A stretch of 64,000 nt of DNA, from the NCBI GenBank assembly GCA_003049465.1, contig PYSS01000019.1:310001-374000 (forward strand), given 5' to 3'. The stretch's first letter is position 1. Each line of letters opens with the position of its first letter. This document shows, piece by piece, positions 1 through 11,181 of the stretch. Origin of the DNA: Magnaporthiopsis rhizophila. Its lineage: Eukaryota > Ascomycota > Sordariomycetes > Magnaporthales > Magnaporthaceae. The translations under genes were made by a program, and so were the position numbers. The notes beneath the pieces were generated by a model. That model was given only the letters and a program-made list of their open reading frames with translations. It was not told where the DNA came from and did not search any database.

Positions 1-496
1 CAAATGCATTGATCCCTTCAGTTTTTATTTACGTAGGCATGGGAACCGCACAGCCCGTGCATGGCGAAAGCCTGCAATCCGGCCGGGGGGAAGATCCAAG
101 CACGCCCGCCGCCGCCCGGTATGGAAATCAAACTGGCCAAGACGCGCCTGGGTGACTGTATGTAAGGTGTGCCGGGGACCCCACGCATCAACTAGTCCAA
201 CGGCCGAAAATAGCCTCAGTGGCAAAAACGGTGGCAATGACGGGAACGAGCGAGATAAATATCGCCAAGTCCTCCCGACCTGACAGCCCGATTTTTCTCC
301 TCCTCTTCACCCTCACTCTCAACATCATCATCTTTTTCCTTTTGTCTTTTCTTTTCTTTTTTTTTTTTTTTTTTTTTTTCCTTTTGTTTTTTTGTTTTCC
401 TTTTGTTCGTTGTTCTTTCAAACATCAACACAACACCACCACCACCAACTACCTACCTCCAAACCAAACCACCGTCTTCTTCGACCATTCGAGAGA
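1..496. other. Intergenic, pyrimidine-rich leader
   Basis: No gene is supported here. Positions about 331-419 form a nearly pure T/C tract that runs into an A/C-rich segment just before the ATG at 497. In filamentous fungi such a tract commonly lies at the core promoter and 5' leader of an expressed gene, which fits the small secreted peptide gene that follows. Confidence 0.5.
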
Positions 497-751
497 ATGC
501 GTTTCTCAACCGGAACCATCGGCGCTGCCCTCGTGTCGCTCCTGGCGGCCCAGGCCGCCGCGGCGCCCTTCGCCGCTGACACCGAGGCCCCGGTGGCGCT
601 GGAGGCGCGGGCGGACAAGCGCCCGAGCCCGCCCATCTTCCCCGCCGTCGTGTGCAGCACTCTGGAATGTACGCAAGGACGGGAAAAGGCCTGGTCGAGG
701 TACTACCAAAAGCTCGCGGAGTGGAGAAAGAGGAACAACAGGTCATCCTGA
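497..751 (+). CDS. Small secreted peptide, possible Kex2-processed precursor
   Basis: An 84-codon frame starts at the ATG at 497. Residues 1 to about 23 form a clear signal peptide (a hydrophobic run ending in an Ala-rich AAAAPFA cleavage region). A short pro-like segment then ends in the dibasic site ADKR, a Kex2-type processing signal, followed by PSPPIFPAVVC and a Cys-x4-Cys pair, and a basic Arg/Lys-rich tail. I do not recognise the family. The upstream C/T tract supports transcription. A decayed copy of residues about 35-70 lies just downstream, after the stop. An alternative is a longer gene using a GT at about 701 to join the second copy, but that copy carries an indel and does not keep the motif. 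The secretion call is reasonable; the function is unknown. Confidence 0.5.
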   Translation: MRFSTGTIGAALVSLLAAQAAAAPFAADTEAPVALEARADKRPSPPIFPAVVCSTLECTQGREKAWSRYYQKLAEWRKRNNRSS

Positions 752-862
752 GAGCCTGCTTGAGGCGCGGGCAAAAAGTGCCCGAGCGCTCCCATCTTCG
801 CCGCCGTCATATCGCAACCTTGGAATGCTCCGAGGGACGCCCCGGCCGAGGAGGAGGCCTGA
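598..862 (+). repeat. Degenerate tandem duplication of peptide-coding unit
   Basis: Unit 1 (about 598-700, inside the small secreted peptide gene) and unit 2 (about 757-855, just after its stop) align along their length. Both start with a shared gaggcgcgggc and share cccgagc, cccatcttc, gccgccgtc/ccgccgtc and tggaatg in the same order. Unit 2 has lost a base after gaggcgcgggc (gcggacaagc against gcaaaaagtg) and the DKR dibasic site. It therefore looks like an eroded tandem copy rather than a second active repeat. Confidence 0.6.
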
Positions 863-2764
863 GTTAGCCGCCCAGGATTAGGCCGCCGAGGGCGCTCGCT
901 CCGTCGGGCACACGCCTCCATGGGCTGTGCCGGAGCCGCGCTGGCCGGTCGTTTCTTTGCTCTTTTTCATTTCTTATAGCTGGTTTTGTTTTCCGCGTGT
1001 TTGTTTGCCTTGGTCTGCCCGTTCTCTGTTCAGGTTTTTCGCTGGTTCTTCTTCTTTTGCCTATGTTCTTCTGCTTTTCTGGCCTTTTCTTTTTTTTTTT
1101 TGTGTGTGTTGAGCGTGTTTGTTTGTTTCTTACTTTGCATCATTTTATTTTGGTTCAAGGGTTGTTTTAGCGATTTGGTTTTTTTTTCTCTCTTTATGTT
1201 GGAAGGACAGATAGGTCGCACGAGGCTAGGCAGGGGGATACTTGATCCCGAGAGCCGGTGCCTCCGAGACAGAAGCAACGGGCTTCCTGGCGCGGAGGTC
1301 GTCGGCTTGCCAAGATCACGTATTGAGTCTCGGCATCTGACGGAGCAAGTCTCAAAGCAGGGACTTGCTTTATACGATGGCCCTATTCAGCCGGTGGCAT
1401 AGGATTATATCTAGAAGAGGTTCGCACGCAGGAGCCTCGTTTCCGTTCTTGTTTCTAGACCAGACCTTTAGATATTCAGACAATTAGAATACCCTGTTCT
1501 CACCCAACGCCGTTGACTAACGCAGACAGCCAAGAACACTTTGGCTCCAGCAAAAATGCACGGCTGGTCCGAATTGGAGGATGGTGGCAACCCTTGCCGT
1601 CGCTCATCCCGGGCATGCATCTGCAGGATATCCCGCAGCGGGCCAAAATACCGAGCGACATGTGGGAGGTCAGGCAGACGTTAAAACCGTCGTACTTTTC
1701 GCCATGGCATGCGTTTGCCGGCATTGACCTTGTCCTCGACGCTCCAGTCGCTGATGTGGGAGCTGTGTCAAGGGCGCTGCCAGGGACTGAGGGAGGAGAG
1801 CTTACAGTCCGCAAGGCAAAGCGGACCGGCAACCGTACATCTCGGCCGGGAGGATGGCAGAGCTGTCTGTTCGAGAGAAAAGCTAGAGAGCCACCGGCCG
1901 AGCTCACAATCACACTCGGGACCGAGGTTAAAGGCAGCCGTAATCCCAGTCTGTCCCCAGCGCCTGGCTAGCAAAGGCGCCGAGATGAGGTCAGCTGGTC
2001 TCATTGGCAAAGGGCCTCTCGCGGGCTTTAGTTACCCTATACAACCAATCCGAGGCGCCGCCAGATCGCGCACGTTTGGCGGGAGGGCAAGGTGGGATGG
2101 GTGACCTGTATTGGTACGATAAATGAGCAGGTGGTGACAGGTAAAACACTGTGCTAGCTCAGCTTGGCTATTTACCGCGTTTCCTGTCGCCTCGTTTTTC
2201 GCAACTTTAACCTCGCCACCAAGTTCGCCGGTATCAACCACGGGATAGGTTAAAGCACTCGAAATTATATTAGGCAAACATTAAGAATTCCCGTCTCTTC
2301 CGCCCCATTCCGCGACGGCCGCGGCTTTACTACCACCATCTCACACGAAAATAAAAGTCTACCCCCAGGCCGAAAATCGCTTTCCGGGTCGGCAAACGAC
2401 CGGCGTAACCGTTTAACTATCTGAGCAACGGCGAAACCGATGGGCTCAGTAGATCTAGATCTCCCAACAGAGGTTAGGATAGCAATTACGACAACCAATT
2501 CCGGCGGCGGCGGCTCTGGGGGGGTACTCGCTGCGGCAACGGTCACCACCGCGCCGGGCTTGGTTCGGCCAGTGTAATGGACAGAACTCAAAGTGAAGCT
2601 TGGCCGCCTTACGACAGCAAAAAAAGCGTATATTATCTGGAGGCGAGGCTTCGCCCAACCGTCCGTTTGCCTCCTCTGGTGCTCTTTCAATCATTTAGTC
2701 CGCATGGTCTGTCGAACCGCATCGTGCAAATTGCGCTATGGCAGACTCGCCTGCATTCGACCTC
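863..2764. other. Intergenic, no supported gene
   Basis: About 1.9 kb. Positions 950-1195 are strongly T-rich. From about 1500 to 2300 several frames stay open for 80-150 codons on both strands, but they lack ATG starts, splice logic or recognisable motifs. This may be decayed sequence associated with the neighbouring NLR pseudogene. Nothing firm is seen. Confidence 0.4.
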
Positions 2765-3407
2765 TTACCCACTTGGCAACAACACCAGTCCAGACTTATA
2801 GCCCACAACCACGTCCGTCCGCACGTCCCAGAGCTTGACAGCCCTATCTTTAGTGGATGCCGACGCGAGCTGCCGGCCGTCGGGCGAAAAGGCGAGCGAG
2901 TGGACGAACCCGCCATGACCCTCAAATGTCGTGAGACAGGCGCCCCAGTCGTCTGCGCGTGGGACCACAGTCGAGGCACGGATATCGACGGCTGCCGATG
3001 CATCTGCTGTAGGGGTTCTAACGCCTTCGATGGCAGTTCCAGGATGTGAAAAGCGGTATATATCCCGCTGCAGCGTCCCAGACATGGCGAGCGAGCCATC
3101 TCGAGAACTTCGCGGATTGGGCAGCTTTAAGCCCTGCGGGAAAGACGGCCGTCTGCGTACTATCCGTCAAATAGTTTTTAGCTGACCGACAGATGAGATA
3201 GACGTAGCTTTTGCGCGCGGTGGGAAAGTGACCACACATATCGACGGCCCTCTCGATGGATCGAATATCGCCTGCGACGTCTTGAGACAGACCAGATACA
3301 ATGCCCAACTCTGGCAAATAGAGGGGCAGGTATGCCAGAGTTGCGGCTGAAAGGACGACCCTGTCATCTGGCGCAAGCTGTTCGATTTGCTTCCGCCATC
3401 CGAAGCG
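2765..3407 (-). pseudogene. NACHT-WD40 (NWD/HET-E class NLR) remnant
   Basis: Read on the minus strand from 3407, the frame encodes the conserved region after the NACHT core in fungal NWD proteins: DDRVVLSAATLAYLPLYLPE, then IVSGLSQDVAGDIRSIERAV, CGHF and VYLICRSAKNYL. Near 3087 the homologous reading moves to another frame (MSGTLQRDIYRFSHPGTA). The linker is then strongly shortened and the frame runs straight into one WD40 unit (FEGHGGFVHSLAFSPDGR, KLWDVR) before stopping at 2765. The P-loop half is absent, two TGA codons lie immediately upstream (3408-3413) and only one WD repeat remains. It is therefore a truncated, frameshifted and internally deleted copy of a nonself-recognition receptor gene, not a working one. 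Confidence 0.8.
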
Positions 3408-4976
3408 TCATCACGTTCTACCTCCCCTGGGTCTAGGCGACCAAGTCTCTTGTTTCATATTTCTTTTTTGCGGAAGAGCCTACCTACTTTAAAATGGCAG
3501 CAACCTTAGGATGTTTATATAAATGAGTGTTACAAACAGGCTTCTGGCCTGTTTTTTTTTTACGAGCATATATACGGCCTTCCGCTTCCATATAAATGGG
3601 AGTTCTCTTCCTTCCTTTCTCGCGCAACAAGTCTTTTCTTAAGCACCTAGATGTTGCACTGTGATATTTTGTGTAGTGAATTCTATTCATTAGATTTGGA
3701 AGAGCTTATATGGTTTGGCAGCCAGGACCTGTGCGTTCTGGAAACTCTTAACAAATCCAAATCCAAATCCGGAATAATACTTTTTCGCAGCTTGTAATCC
3801 TCTACTTTTCGCAATCCCAAACAAGGACGACATGCGAAAGCCAAATCCCCCCGAGGAGGCGGGACCTCCAGCGCTCCGACGATCTAGTATGCGGCGCGCA
3901 CAACGGACGCGGGATTTCTAGTTTCCATTCTGGCCGAAAACTGGGTAGATATTCCGGAGCTGCGCAGCCTTGCCAGCGCCACGAGCGGGCGGGGCGGGCC
4001 GGGGGGCGGGCCTGGGGCCTTCTTGGGCCTCTTAGGAACGCTGTTGAGGCCAGGGTCCTGGGGCTCACGAGCAGCGAGTGTGGCTACATCGTTGGCCGCG
4101 GGATGCTGGGCAGGGGCCGGGGCGCCAAGGGCAGGGTAGGAGAAGAGAAAAGAAAAGAGGAAAGAAGATGATGGAAAGGCGGATGAGGAAAAAGAGCAAT
4201 AATCAACATCTAGGGGTGCGAGAGGCGTTCTTTTTATAGCCAGGTGTGTCCGGCACTCCATATGACTTCACGCGGGCTTTCGCCGGCAGCGGGCGGGATA
4301 GCTCCTAACGAGCCGCCCCACGTCGGCTCCATTTCTGTTACTTGCCCAGATAGAAGACTCCTCTCGCCGGCCCTCGCCAGAGACGGGAAGAGACGGATCG
4401 TCATCGGATCTTCTTAATCTTACGTTGACGTGCCTGCCGGCACCCTACGCTTTGTGTCCCCTGGCCTGGCAACGGCGTATATCAAAACAACATCCATTAG
4501 CAACATACGAATCCCATCCGTTTTCCCCCAAGTTAAACCAAAAAAGGGCTGGTTTGGTATTCGGGACCATTCGAGGCTTCGAATGTCATCACTTGACTGT
4601 CCGTCCTTGGTGTTCCCTGCCGGCCTGCTCCCGCTTTGATCGTGACAAGGTGGAGGGATGTTAGGTGTGCTATTTAAAAGGGACGTGCCAGAGTACCGCT
4701 CCACTACATGATGGATCAAAAGATCCCATTGTTCAGACACTTCATCCTTGAATCCTCCCTCTAGCACCACTGTATATCGAGCCCCGTGGAGTCCCTTACC
4801 AGAGTGACCCCTTTACAAGCTAGTCGTCTTGTTGTGTATGCAGAAATTCTTTTATTCGTGTTCAAGCTGCATTGCCTACATACCAGGTTGAACTACGGTA
4901 TCCGAGGAAATCGAATCCACAAATGCTGGCACGGGTGAAACAGACGGCCCCCTAAAAAAAAGATTGTGCCATCGGC
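3408..4976. other. Intergenic with a possible minus-strand promoter
   Basis: No gene is well supported. A TATAAAAA box on the minus strand lies at 4231-4238, followed by a C/T-rich tract (about 4210-4130 read downwards). An open minus frame over 3884-4261 contains ALGAPAPAQHPA and a KRPKK motif, as a secreted-protein pro-region might, but its ATG at 4261 lies upstream of the TATA box. The stretch 4700-4976 is probably the 3' region of the AAA ATPase gene. Confidence 0.4.
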
Positions 4977-7373
4977 TCAGCCGCGGCGCTTCCCTCCCGA
5001 GACCTCATTGGCTCCCCGTATGGTCCTGACATGCTCCTTGAGGTCGTCCTGGAAGGCCTTGGTCATCTCCAACACGTCCTCCAGCTCCTTGACCGTCAGC
5101 TTCCCGTCCCCCGTGCCCGTCTGCAGCTTGTGACGCGCGGTGGCGACGGCGGAGCTGACGACGTTCCTGATCTGGCGGCCGTTCAGGTTGAAGTATTGGG
5201 CGTACTTGCCGATGAAGTAGTTGATCTCGTCCCTCTGGCTGATCCATGTCGGCTGGCGCTTCTCCAGCTGGTCGAGGAAGAAGCGGAAGATCTTGTCGAC
5301 CTGCTCCGGGGCGAGGTCGTCATAGCGGATGGCGAGGTGGATGCGCGAGATGACGGCGATGTCGATGGTCTTGATGCGGTTGGTTGTCAGGATGATTATG
5401 CCCTTGTAGTACTCGAGCACGCGCAGCATGACGGAGACGAGGGCGTTGCGCCCCACGTCGGCGTGCTCGTCGCGTGTCTCGAGGAAGACGTCCGCCTCGT
5501 CGATCAGCAGCACCGACTCCCACCGCGTGGCCAAGTTGAAGAGCTTGTTGAGGTTGTGCTCCGCCTGGCTCGCGTCCAGCCCGACCTCGGCCACTGACAC
5601 CACGAACAGCGGCTTGCCCGTGGCCTCGGCGATCGTCTCGGCCGTCAGCGTCTTGCCCACCCCCGGCGGGCCGTGGAACAGGAGCACCAGGCCCTGGCCC
5701 TTGTCCGCCGTGATGTCCTGGATCTGGCCCTGATGCAGCCCTTCCTCGTGCGAAGACACAAGCGCGAGGATGAGCTGCTTGTACTTTTTGTCCAGCTGCA
5801 GTTCGTTCTCGAACTTGTCGACGCGCTTGCCCTCTGGCGCCGACGTGTAGTCGACCCAGAACTGAGCCCACGCCTTCTCCTTGGTAGCCCAGCCCAGGAT
5901 TCGGGAGGGGACTATCAGTAAGTCGGTGGGGGTGGGGGACTCGGCCATCTTGCGCTCCAGAGCGGACGGCGTCATGTCGTAAAAGTAGGAGTCGACATCC
6001 TTCGGGACATAGACGCTATCGTCTGCCATCGTGCCGAGCGGGTGGATGCGGTAGTTGGGAGATGCTATGAGAGGAGCAGTAGTCAGCTAAAATGCAAGCC
6101 CATTCACGTCACTTTTTTTGAGGAGAAAAAGGGAATGCTCACCGTATTGCACAAAGGCTTGTGCGTCGGAGATTATCTCCCCCTTGACCGTCACCAGCTT
6201 CCCCTTGCGCCCATTATCGCCATCATCCGTCCCGTCGGAGCTCTCATCCAACGACGGCGGCGCGAGGACATTGCTGCGCATCACGTACGCTTCGCCATTG
6301 TACTGGCGCAGCCTGTCGGCGCCTTGCTTGCAGAAGAGGGTCGCATCCAGGTACTTTTTCGTCCTCTCAAGCACCTGCCTCTTGAGCTCCTCCGGCTCCT
6401 CGTAGTACGCAAGCGGGCAATACTCCAACTCGCTGATCTGCTTGGTGCCCCTGAACTCTGAGAGCCTCAGCTCGTACGTGACCTTGATCATGCTTGTGCC
6501 GTCAAAGTCCCAGCACCAGGCGTCAAACCACAGCCGCTCACTTCGTCCGGGTGCACGGGACAACAGCGGCGATGTGCTGATCTGGAGGAGCTGCGGCTTG
6601 CCCAGGAAGGTTTTGACCACGACCAGATCTTTGGGCGCAAAGATGGTCCACACCGTGTCGAACGTTACAACGCGACTGGACCTGTTGACGTCGCGCGTCT
6701 TGAAGTAGCCCACCAGCTCCTCGCACTGCTCTATCTTGTTCAAGAGGTGCGCCAGGTCCTTGCACACCTGTGCTTCGGGGTCGCGGCTGGCTTCTCGCTT
6801 GAGGGCGTCCCAGTTGTGGACCAGGGCCGGGAAGGGGGCTTCCATGTAGATGTCCTCGCTCTCGAGGTTGATTCCCGGGTATTTAGGGTCGATGACGCGT
6901 TTGAGAACAGAGACGAGCTCGGGCGACACTACCTCGATCTCGCTGAAGGTGCGGGGGTCGTCCAGCACTCGTCGGAAGATGTAAGCAATGTCTTTGTGCT
7001 CGTCCTGATTGGAGTCGGTCGTGTCCAGCTCGGTCGAGTCGGCTATGATTTCGGTATTCCAGGACCCTGCACCCGCGTCCCAAACACGCCGGGCCGTGAC
7101 GTATCGCCCGCTGGCCTTGGGCTGATCCGTCGGTTTGCCCTCGGGCTTGGAGGGCACATCTTTCTTGTCAGGCTTTCGTTTCTCTTCGGCTTCATCATCA
7201 CTGTCGGCAGCCTCGCCACCTCCCTTTTTCTCGACTGCGACCTGCTTGGTGTTCTGTTCCCTGTTGATGGCCGCCTCGAGCTGGCTGATGCGCTTCTCGA
7301 GGAGCTCGATGTACTTGTCCTGGAGCGCGGGGACTTGCTGCTCTCGGGACGGGTGTGCCACAGTGGCCGCCAT
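4977..7373 (-). CDS. AAA ATPase with DUF7025-type N-terminal region
   Basis: Two exons, complement(4977..6064, 6143..7373), encode 772 aa; the 78-nt intron has a GTGAGC donor and a CATAG acceptor. The N-terminal 410 residues carry a short coiled coil, an acidic/Lys-rich linker and the domain typical of fungal DUF7025 AAA proteins (VVTFDTVWTIFAP, WCWDFDG). The C-terminal half holds a single AAA module: Walker A GPPGVGKT at about 542-549, Walker B VLLIDEADVF, a sensor-1 LTTN motif and an ISRIHLAIRY segment. The family is expanded in filamentous fungi and is presumed to remodel protein complexes; no specific substrate is known to me. All ATPase motifs look intact. The ATG at 7373 is the first in frame and sits in a good context (GCCATGGCG). 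Neighbours give no functional hint. Confidence 0.9.
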
Positions 7374-7554
7374 GGTATGAGAGCTGGCTAACGAAGCTCC
7401 TGGGAAGATAAATGAACAAAGGGCCTTGAGTGAGCAAAGAAAAAGGTGGTTTCCAGTGCCTCGTCGTCTACCCCGTAGATGCGGAGACCGTCATCCCGCT
7501 TTTATGCTTACCACTCCCCCATACGACCCCGAATAACCATAGACGGCCCCCAGT

Positions 7555-8100
7555 CTGTCACATTGGAAAGGCTCGTCCCAGCCTCACCGCAAACCATAGC
7601 CTGACCGCTGAGGTAGTATCGTTATCCGGTAGGCCAGACTCAGCTCGGCCTTGGGGAAGCCATAATCCAAGCTCAGGGGTGGGTGGTATTATTTTTGGAA
7701 ACCTGTTTTTGTCTATGAGAAACCACAGCCTCGCCCTCGATTTGGTATAGCCCGTATGCCCCATATCCTCCCCTTTAGAAATCACGGCCTGATTTCTGGG
7801 TTGGTGTGATTGGCATGTCGCGTAGGCCCGAATCAAGGCCTCCCACAAGGCACAGCCTGACCCTCTTTTTGGCACAGCCTTACCCTCGATTTGGGAATGG
7901 CCGAGCCGGCATCCTTTGACGGCAGTCAATCCTGCATTCAGCATGCCAATCCTATTGTTACAGCTCCCTACGTGAGGCTTAGTAAGATCATATATTATTA
8001 ATTGGCTCGAGTGCGTGCAACCGCAGCCTTGCCTCTGCTTGGAAATAGTGTCCGGGGTAGACAACCTGTGACAATGAGAATTGGGCCTTGGTCGAAAATG
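7555..8100. repeat. Cluster of degenerate ~22-40 bp repeats
   Basis: A core resembling CACAGCCTNNCCCTCGATTTGG recurs in plus orientation with decay. The best copies are near 7723-7747, 7842-7863, 7864-7887 (directly abutting the previous one) and 8023-8047. Weaker copies are near 7597, 7783 and 8083. The minus strand across this block stays open for 184 codons only because the repeats lack in-frame stops; it shows no protein-like features. The block fills the space between the AAA ATPase and the STAND-like gene. Confidence 0.55.
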
Positions 8101-8306
8101 TCCAAGCTTCACAGCGGGCCTCCTCTAGAAGTCGCGGGTATGTAGGTGAGCCTATAGAGACTGATAAGTTGGGCAGCAACCTCCAAGCACCAAGACCCGA
8201 TACTAACGAGCTTTAGGGCCAAAACTTCTTTGCTAGAAAGGCAAATCTTCTGAATAAGTGGAAAGACCAGCGTGCGAGCGTTGAGCATAGACATCCATCT
8301 TATCAA

Positions 8307-10542
8307 ATGAGCGGCGGAGACGAGACAACCGTAGGAGAGCCTGCGCAGGTGGCGCCGGCGCGGTGGCTCGGCGATGAATCGTGAGTCCCGCCCCTCGTAT
8401 CTACCTCTATATTGTCCGCCACGGTCAACACGCACCAGATAACTGAACAAGTTGAATCGATCTTGCAGACCATTGCTGCCAAAACTCCAAGAGATCGAGC
8501 AGACGCACCCCGCATTCTGCGCCAGCGTCCAGACTATAGTGTCGGCGGCCGAGATCGCAGGCGACCAGAGACACCTGCTCGATAACATCAAAGAGCCCGT
8601 CGACGCCGAGGTGCCGCAGCGACAGCAAGCGGAAGGGCATCTTCGGCAACTGTCCATGCTGCGCAAGGCGCATGCCGAAAAGCGACAGAAGGGCGTCAGG
8701 AAAGCGAGCGAATTGGTGCAGAAACAACTGAGCAGCCTCGGAGAGTTCGTCGAGAAGTATGGGGGGATTATAGAGATGGTCTTCGGCGCCGGTGGGCCAT
8801 ATGGGACAATAGCCTTCCAGACTCTATCCATTCTGTTATCAGTAAGTGTCATTTCCCAGCAGTCGGGCAACCGTCTCCGGGGCGATGGACGCCAATGGAC
8901 TGATCTTGATAATTCCTCATCGCAAGGTCATGGTCAGGAAGGTGCGCAACGACACCAGTGTTGGCGAAATCTTCGACCAGCTCAGCAAATCGCTGCCTCG
9001 GCTGAAGACGTGGGAGTTCATATACCCGAACGAATCGATGGGAGAGCTGGTCGCCAAAGCATATGTTCAAGTTATCACTTTCTCACGCCAGGCGACCGAG
9101 TACCTGACCAGCTCATGGAGTAAGTAGACCCATCCATTTGGCAACAACTCAAACATTGACTGACCGCCTGGGACAACCCACGCGCAGCAAGGTTTCTGCG
9201 AGCAGTGATGCCGATCCGAAGCACACCCTTTGATGGAATTACTTCCGAGATTCAGGGAACGTTGGCGGAGATCAACGGGGAGGCGATGTACCGGTTGCAT
9301 GAGCGCATTCATCAGAGCTGGAAGTCCACCGACAAGATCAAAGAGTCTACTGGCAAGATCCAAGAATCTACCGACAAGATCCAAGACACTGTCACAGTCT
9401 CCGCGAAGCACATAGAAGAGCTGAAGGCTCGAGCCGAGACCGCCGAGATCCAGAACACCCAACTCCTGGAAAAGAACGTCGAGGCGGAACTGGCGCTCCA
9501 AAGCTTAGTGGCACAGAACCGTCGTCTACACGAGCTCCTCGAAGAGTCACGGCGTCGCGCCGAGGAAAGGGACAGAGAGGACGATGCGCGGCGCCTGAAA
9601 GACTTCGAGCGGCTGCTTGGCCTCAGTCCGCCCTACGGGTCCGGGTCCAGCGTCGGCAATGTCCGCGACGCTTTGCAGCAGGTCTTCCCGGACCTGCCCT
9701 ACAGCCCGAGGACGACGCCAAGCACATCCTATGTCCGGGCGCACCCAGGCCTGGTAGCTGAGGTGTGGGCCAAGTGGCTGGGGGCGACAGCCAGCTCGGC
9801 GCTCTTCGTGGGCGGTGCCACGAGTCCGAGTGGCAGGCGGCACGCGGGGCAGGCGCACTGCTGGCTGTCGCCGATCGCCTTGTACGCGGCGTCTGCTGCC
9901 ATGGCCGCAGGCGGGGGCGCTGTCGCCCCGGCGGCCTTCTTTTCCTGTCTCCCAGAGCTGGACGAGCCAGGATGCGGCGCCGTCGAGGCGATCGCGTCTG
10001 TCATCCTGCAAATAGTAAGTGCCAGGCCCGAGCTGCTAAGAAGGGGCGAGCACGATTTCCAGACGGCACTTGGCATGAAAGACAGAGAAGGGCGAGGGAC
10101 GCCTGGAGATAATGGGAAAGATGGTTGGGGAACGTCTCGGATCAACAAGAAAGAACAAGAGCCGGGGAAGTGGTCGCTGGAGTCGTTGCTGGATCTCCTC
10201 CAGGCGGTTTTGCAGAGTCACGCGTCCGTGTTGGACGGCCAGCCCGCGACGCTGTACGTGGTGCTGGACAGGCTCGACTGCTGCGAGCAGGAAGACACGG
10301 TCGCAGATGCCCTGGACCGGCTGGCGGGCATGGTCGACGTCCTCAACCGCAGTCGAGGGCCGCTCTGCGTCAAGCTTCTGGTCGTGGTCGAGACGTCACA
10401 ATGGCGCGGCACGTGGCACAAGCGTCTGCGGATGAAGCCAGGCGGTCATGATTTGGACAACATCTTGATCTTCGACCAGGACCAGAGGAAGCTGACCACG
10501 GCGCAGGCGCGAGAGAAGGAGAAGCCAAAGACGTGGGGCTAG
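8307..10542 (+). CDS. STAND-like protein: fungal N-terminal domain, coiled coil, degenerate NTPase
   Basis: Four exons, join(8307..8380, 8469..8841, 8927..9119, 9188..10542), encode 664 aa; all three introns (88, 85, 68 nt) have GT/AG ends and consistent phase. Residues about 90-200 match the layout of the N-terminal domain found in many fungal STAND/NLR proteins (DUF7708-like): EKYGGIIEMV, then GTIAFQTLSILLS, a hydrophilic patch, and PRLKTWEFIYPNE with MGELVAKAYVQVI. A coiled coil with short STDKIKE-type repeats follows (about 235-330). The C-terminal part has the shape of a P-loop region, with a Walker B-like YVVLDRLD and an ILIFDQDQRKLT end, but the expected GxxGxGKS is replaced by FVGGATSPSGRRH. 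No repeat domain follows. It is probably a recognition or signalling scaffold rather than an active ATPase. The domain assignment is from memory of the family. Confidence 0.7.
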
Positions 10543-11181
10543 GAGTTGACTTGGGCGGTCCCAGAGTTGACGAAATTTGATTAGATTCGGTGCGTGTGCT
10601 GTGCCCGAAGCGTGGCACGCAGACCCGAAAAAAGGCGATACACCAAAAGACCACTCATTAGGTACATGGGTAGCAATAAACAACCTCCCTTTGAAAAAGC
10701 ATGTACTTTCTTATTTCCTTGCTTATTTCCTTGCTTATTTCCTTGCTTATTTCCTTTTTTATTATTTCCTTTATTATTTGGCCCCACTTTTTCTTTTCTA
10801 TTTGTAATTTTTTAACTAAAAAAAGTTAACCCGGCGAAGGAGTTTTATTCGGCCAGGGTTACTTTTTTTGGTGTGCCGTTTTTTTTTTTTTCTAGGCAGA
10901 AAATCAGTTGGGGTCTGACACAACCTTAGCGTGTGTTACACAAGCCTCCCAATTAAGTGGGCCTGGCTGGGCGCCACCCCTCCTGTCACCACGTCCGTCC
11001 GATCCAACAGCACGCGGCTGCCTTGCGCTGGGGATGCCCAACCGTGCCATCACCACCAACCCTCTGAATCTCTTTATACACGCGCCGCCGGCAGTATCGA
11101 ACGATACTCGGAAGCACATCCTACCGTGCAGGAAACAGACCGGGCAGAATCGGGTCTCGGACACACCAAACCACCGCCATC
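10543..11181. other. Intergenic between STAND-like gene and NEDD8
   Basis: It holds a 12-bp minisatellite (10710-10754), a T-rich stretch to about 10890 and then the NEDD8 promoter region. No gene is seen. Confidence 0.5.
10710..10754 (+). repeat. 12-bp minisatellite, ~3.7 copies
   Basis: The unit cttatttccttg is repeated perfectly three times and then partly (10710-10721, 10722-10733, 10734-10745, 10746-10754), with a decayed T-rich continuation. It is noncoding. Confidence 0.9.

Noticed and set aside
3884..4261. 125-codon minus frame with a secreted-like ALGAPAPAQ stretch
   Set aside because: Its ATG lies upstream of the only TATA box, the N-terminus is not a signal peptide and the first ATG after the TATA is in another frame and stops after 41 codons.
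7558..8112. 184-codon minus frame
   Set aside because: It is open only because it spans the degenerate repeat cluster; no protein-like features.
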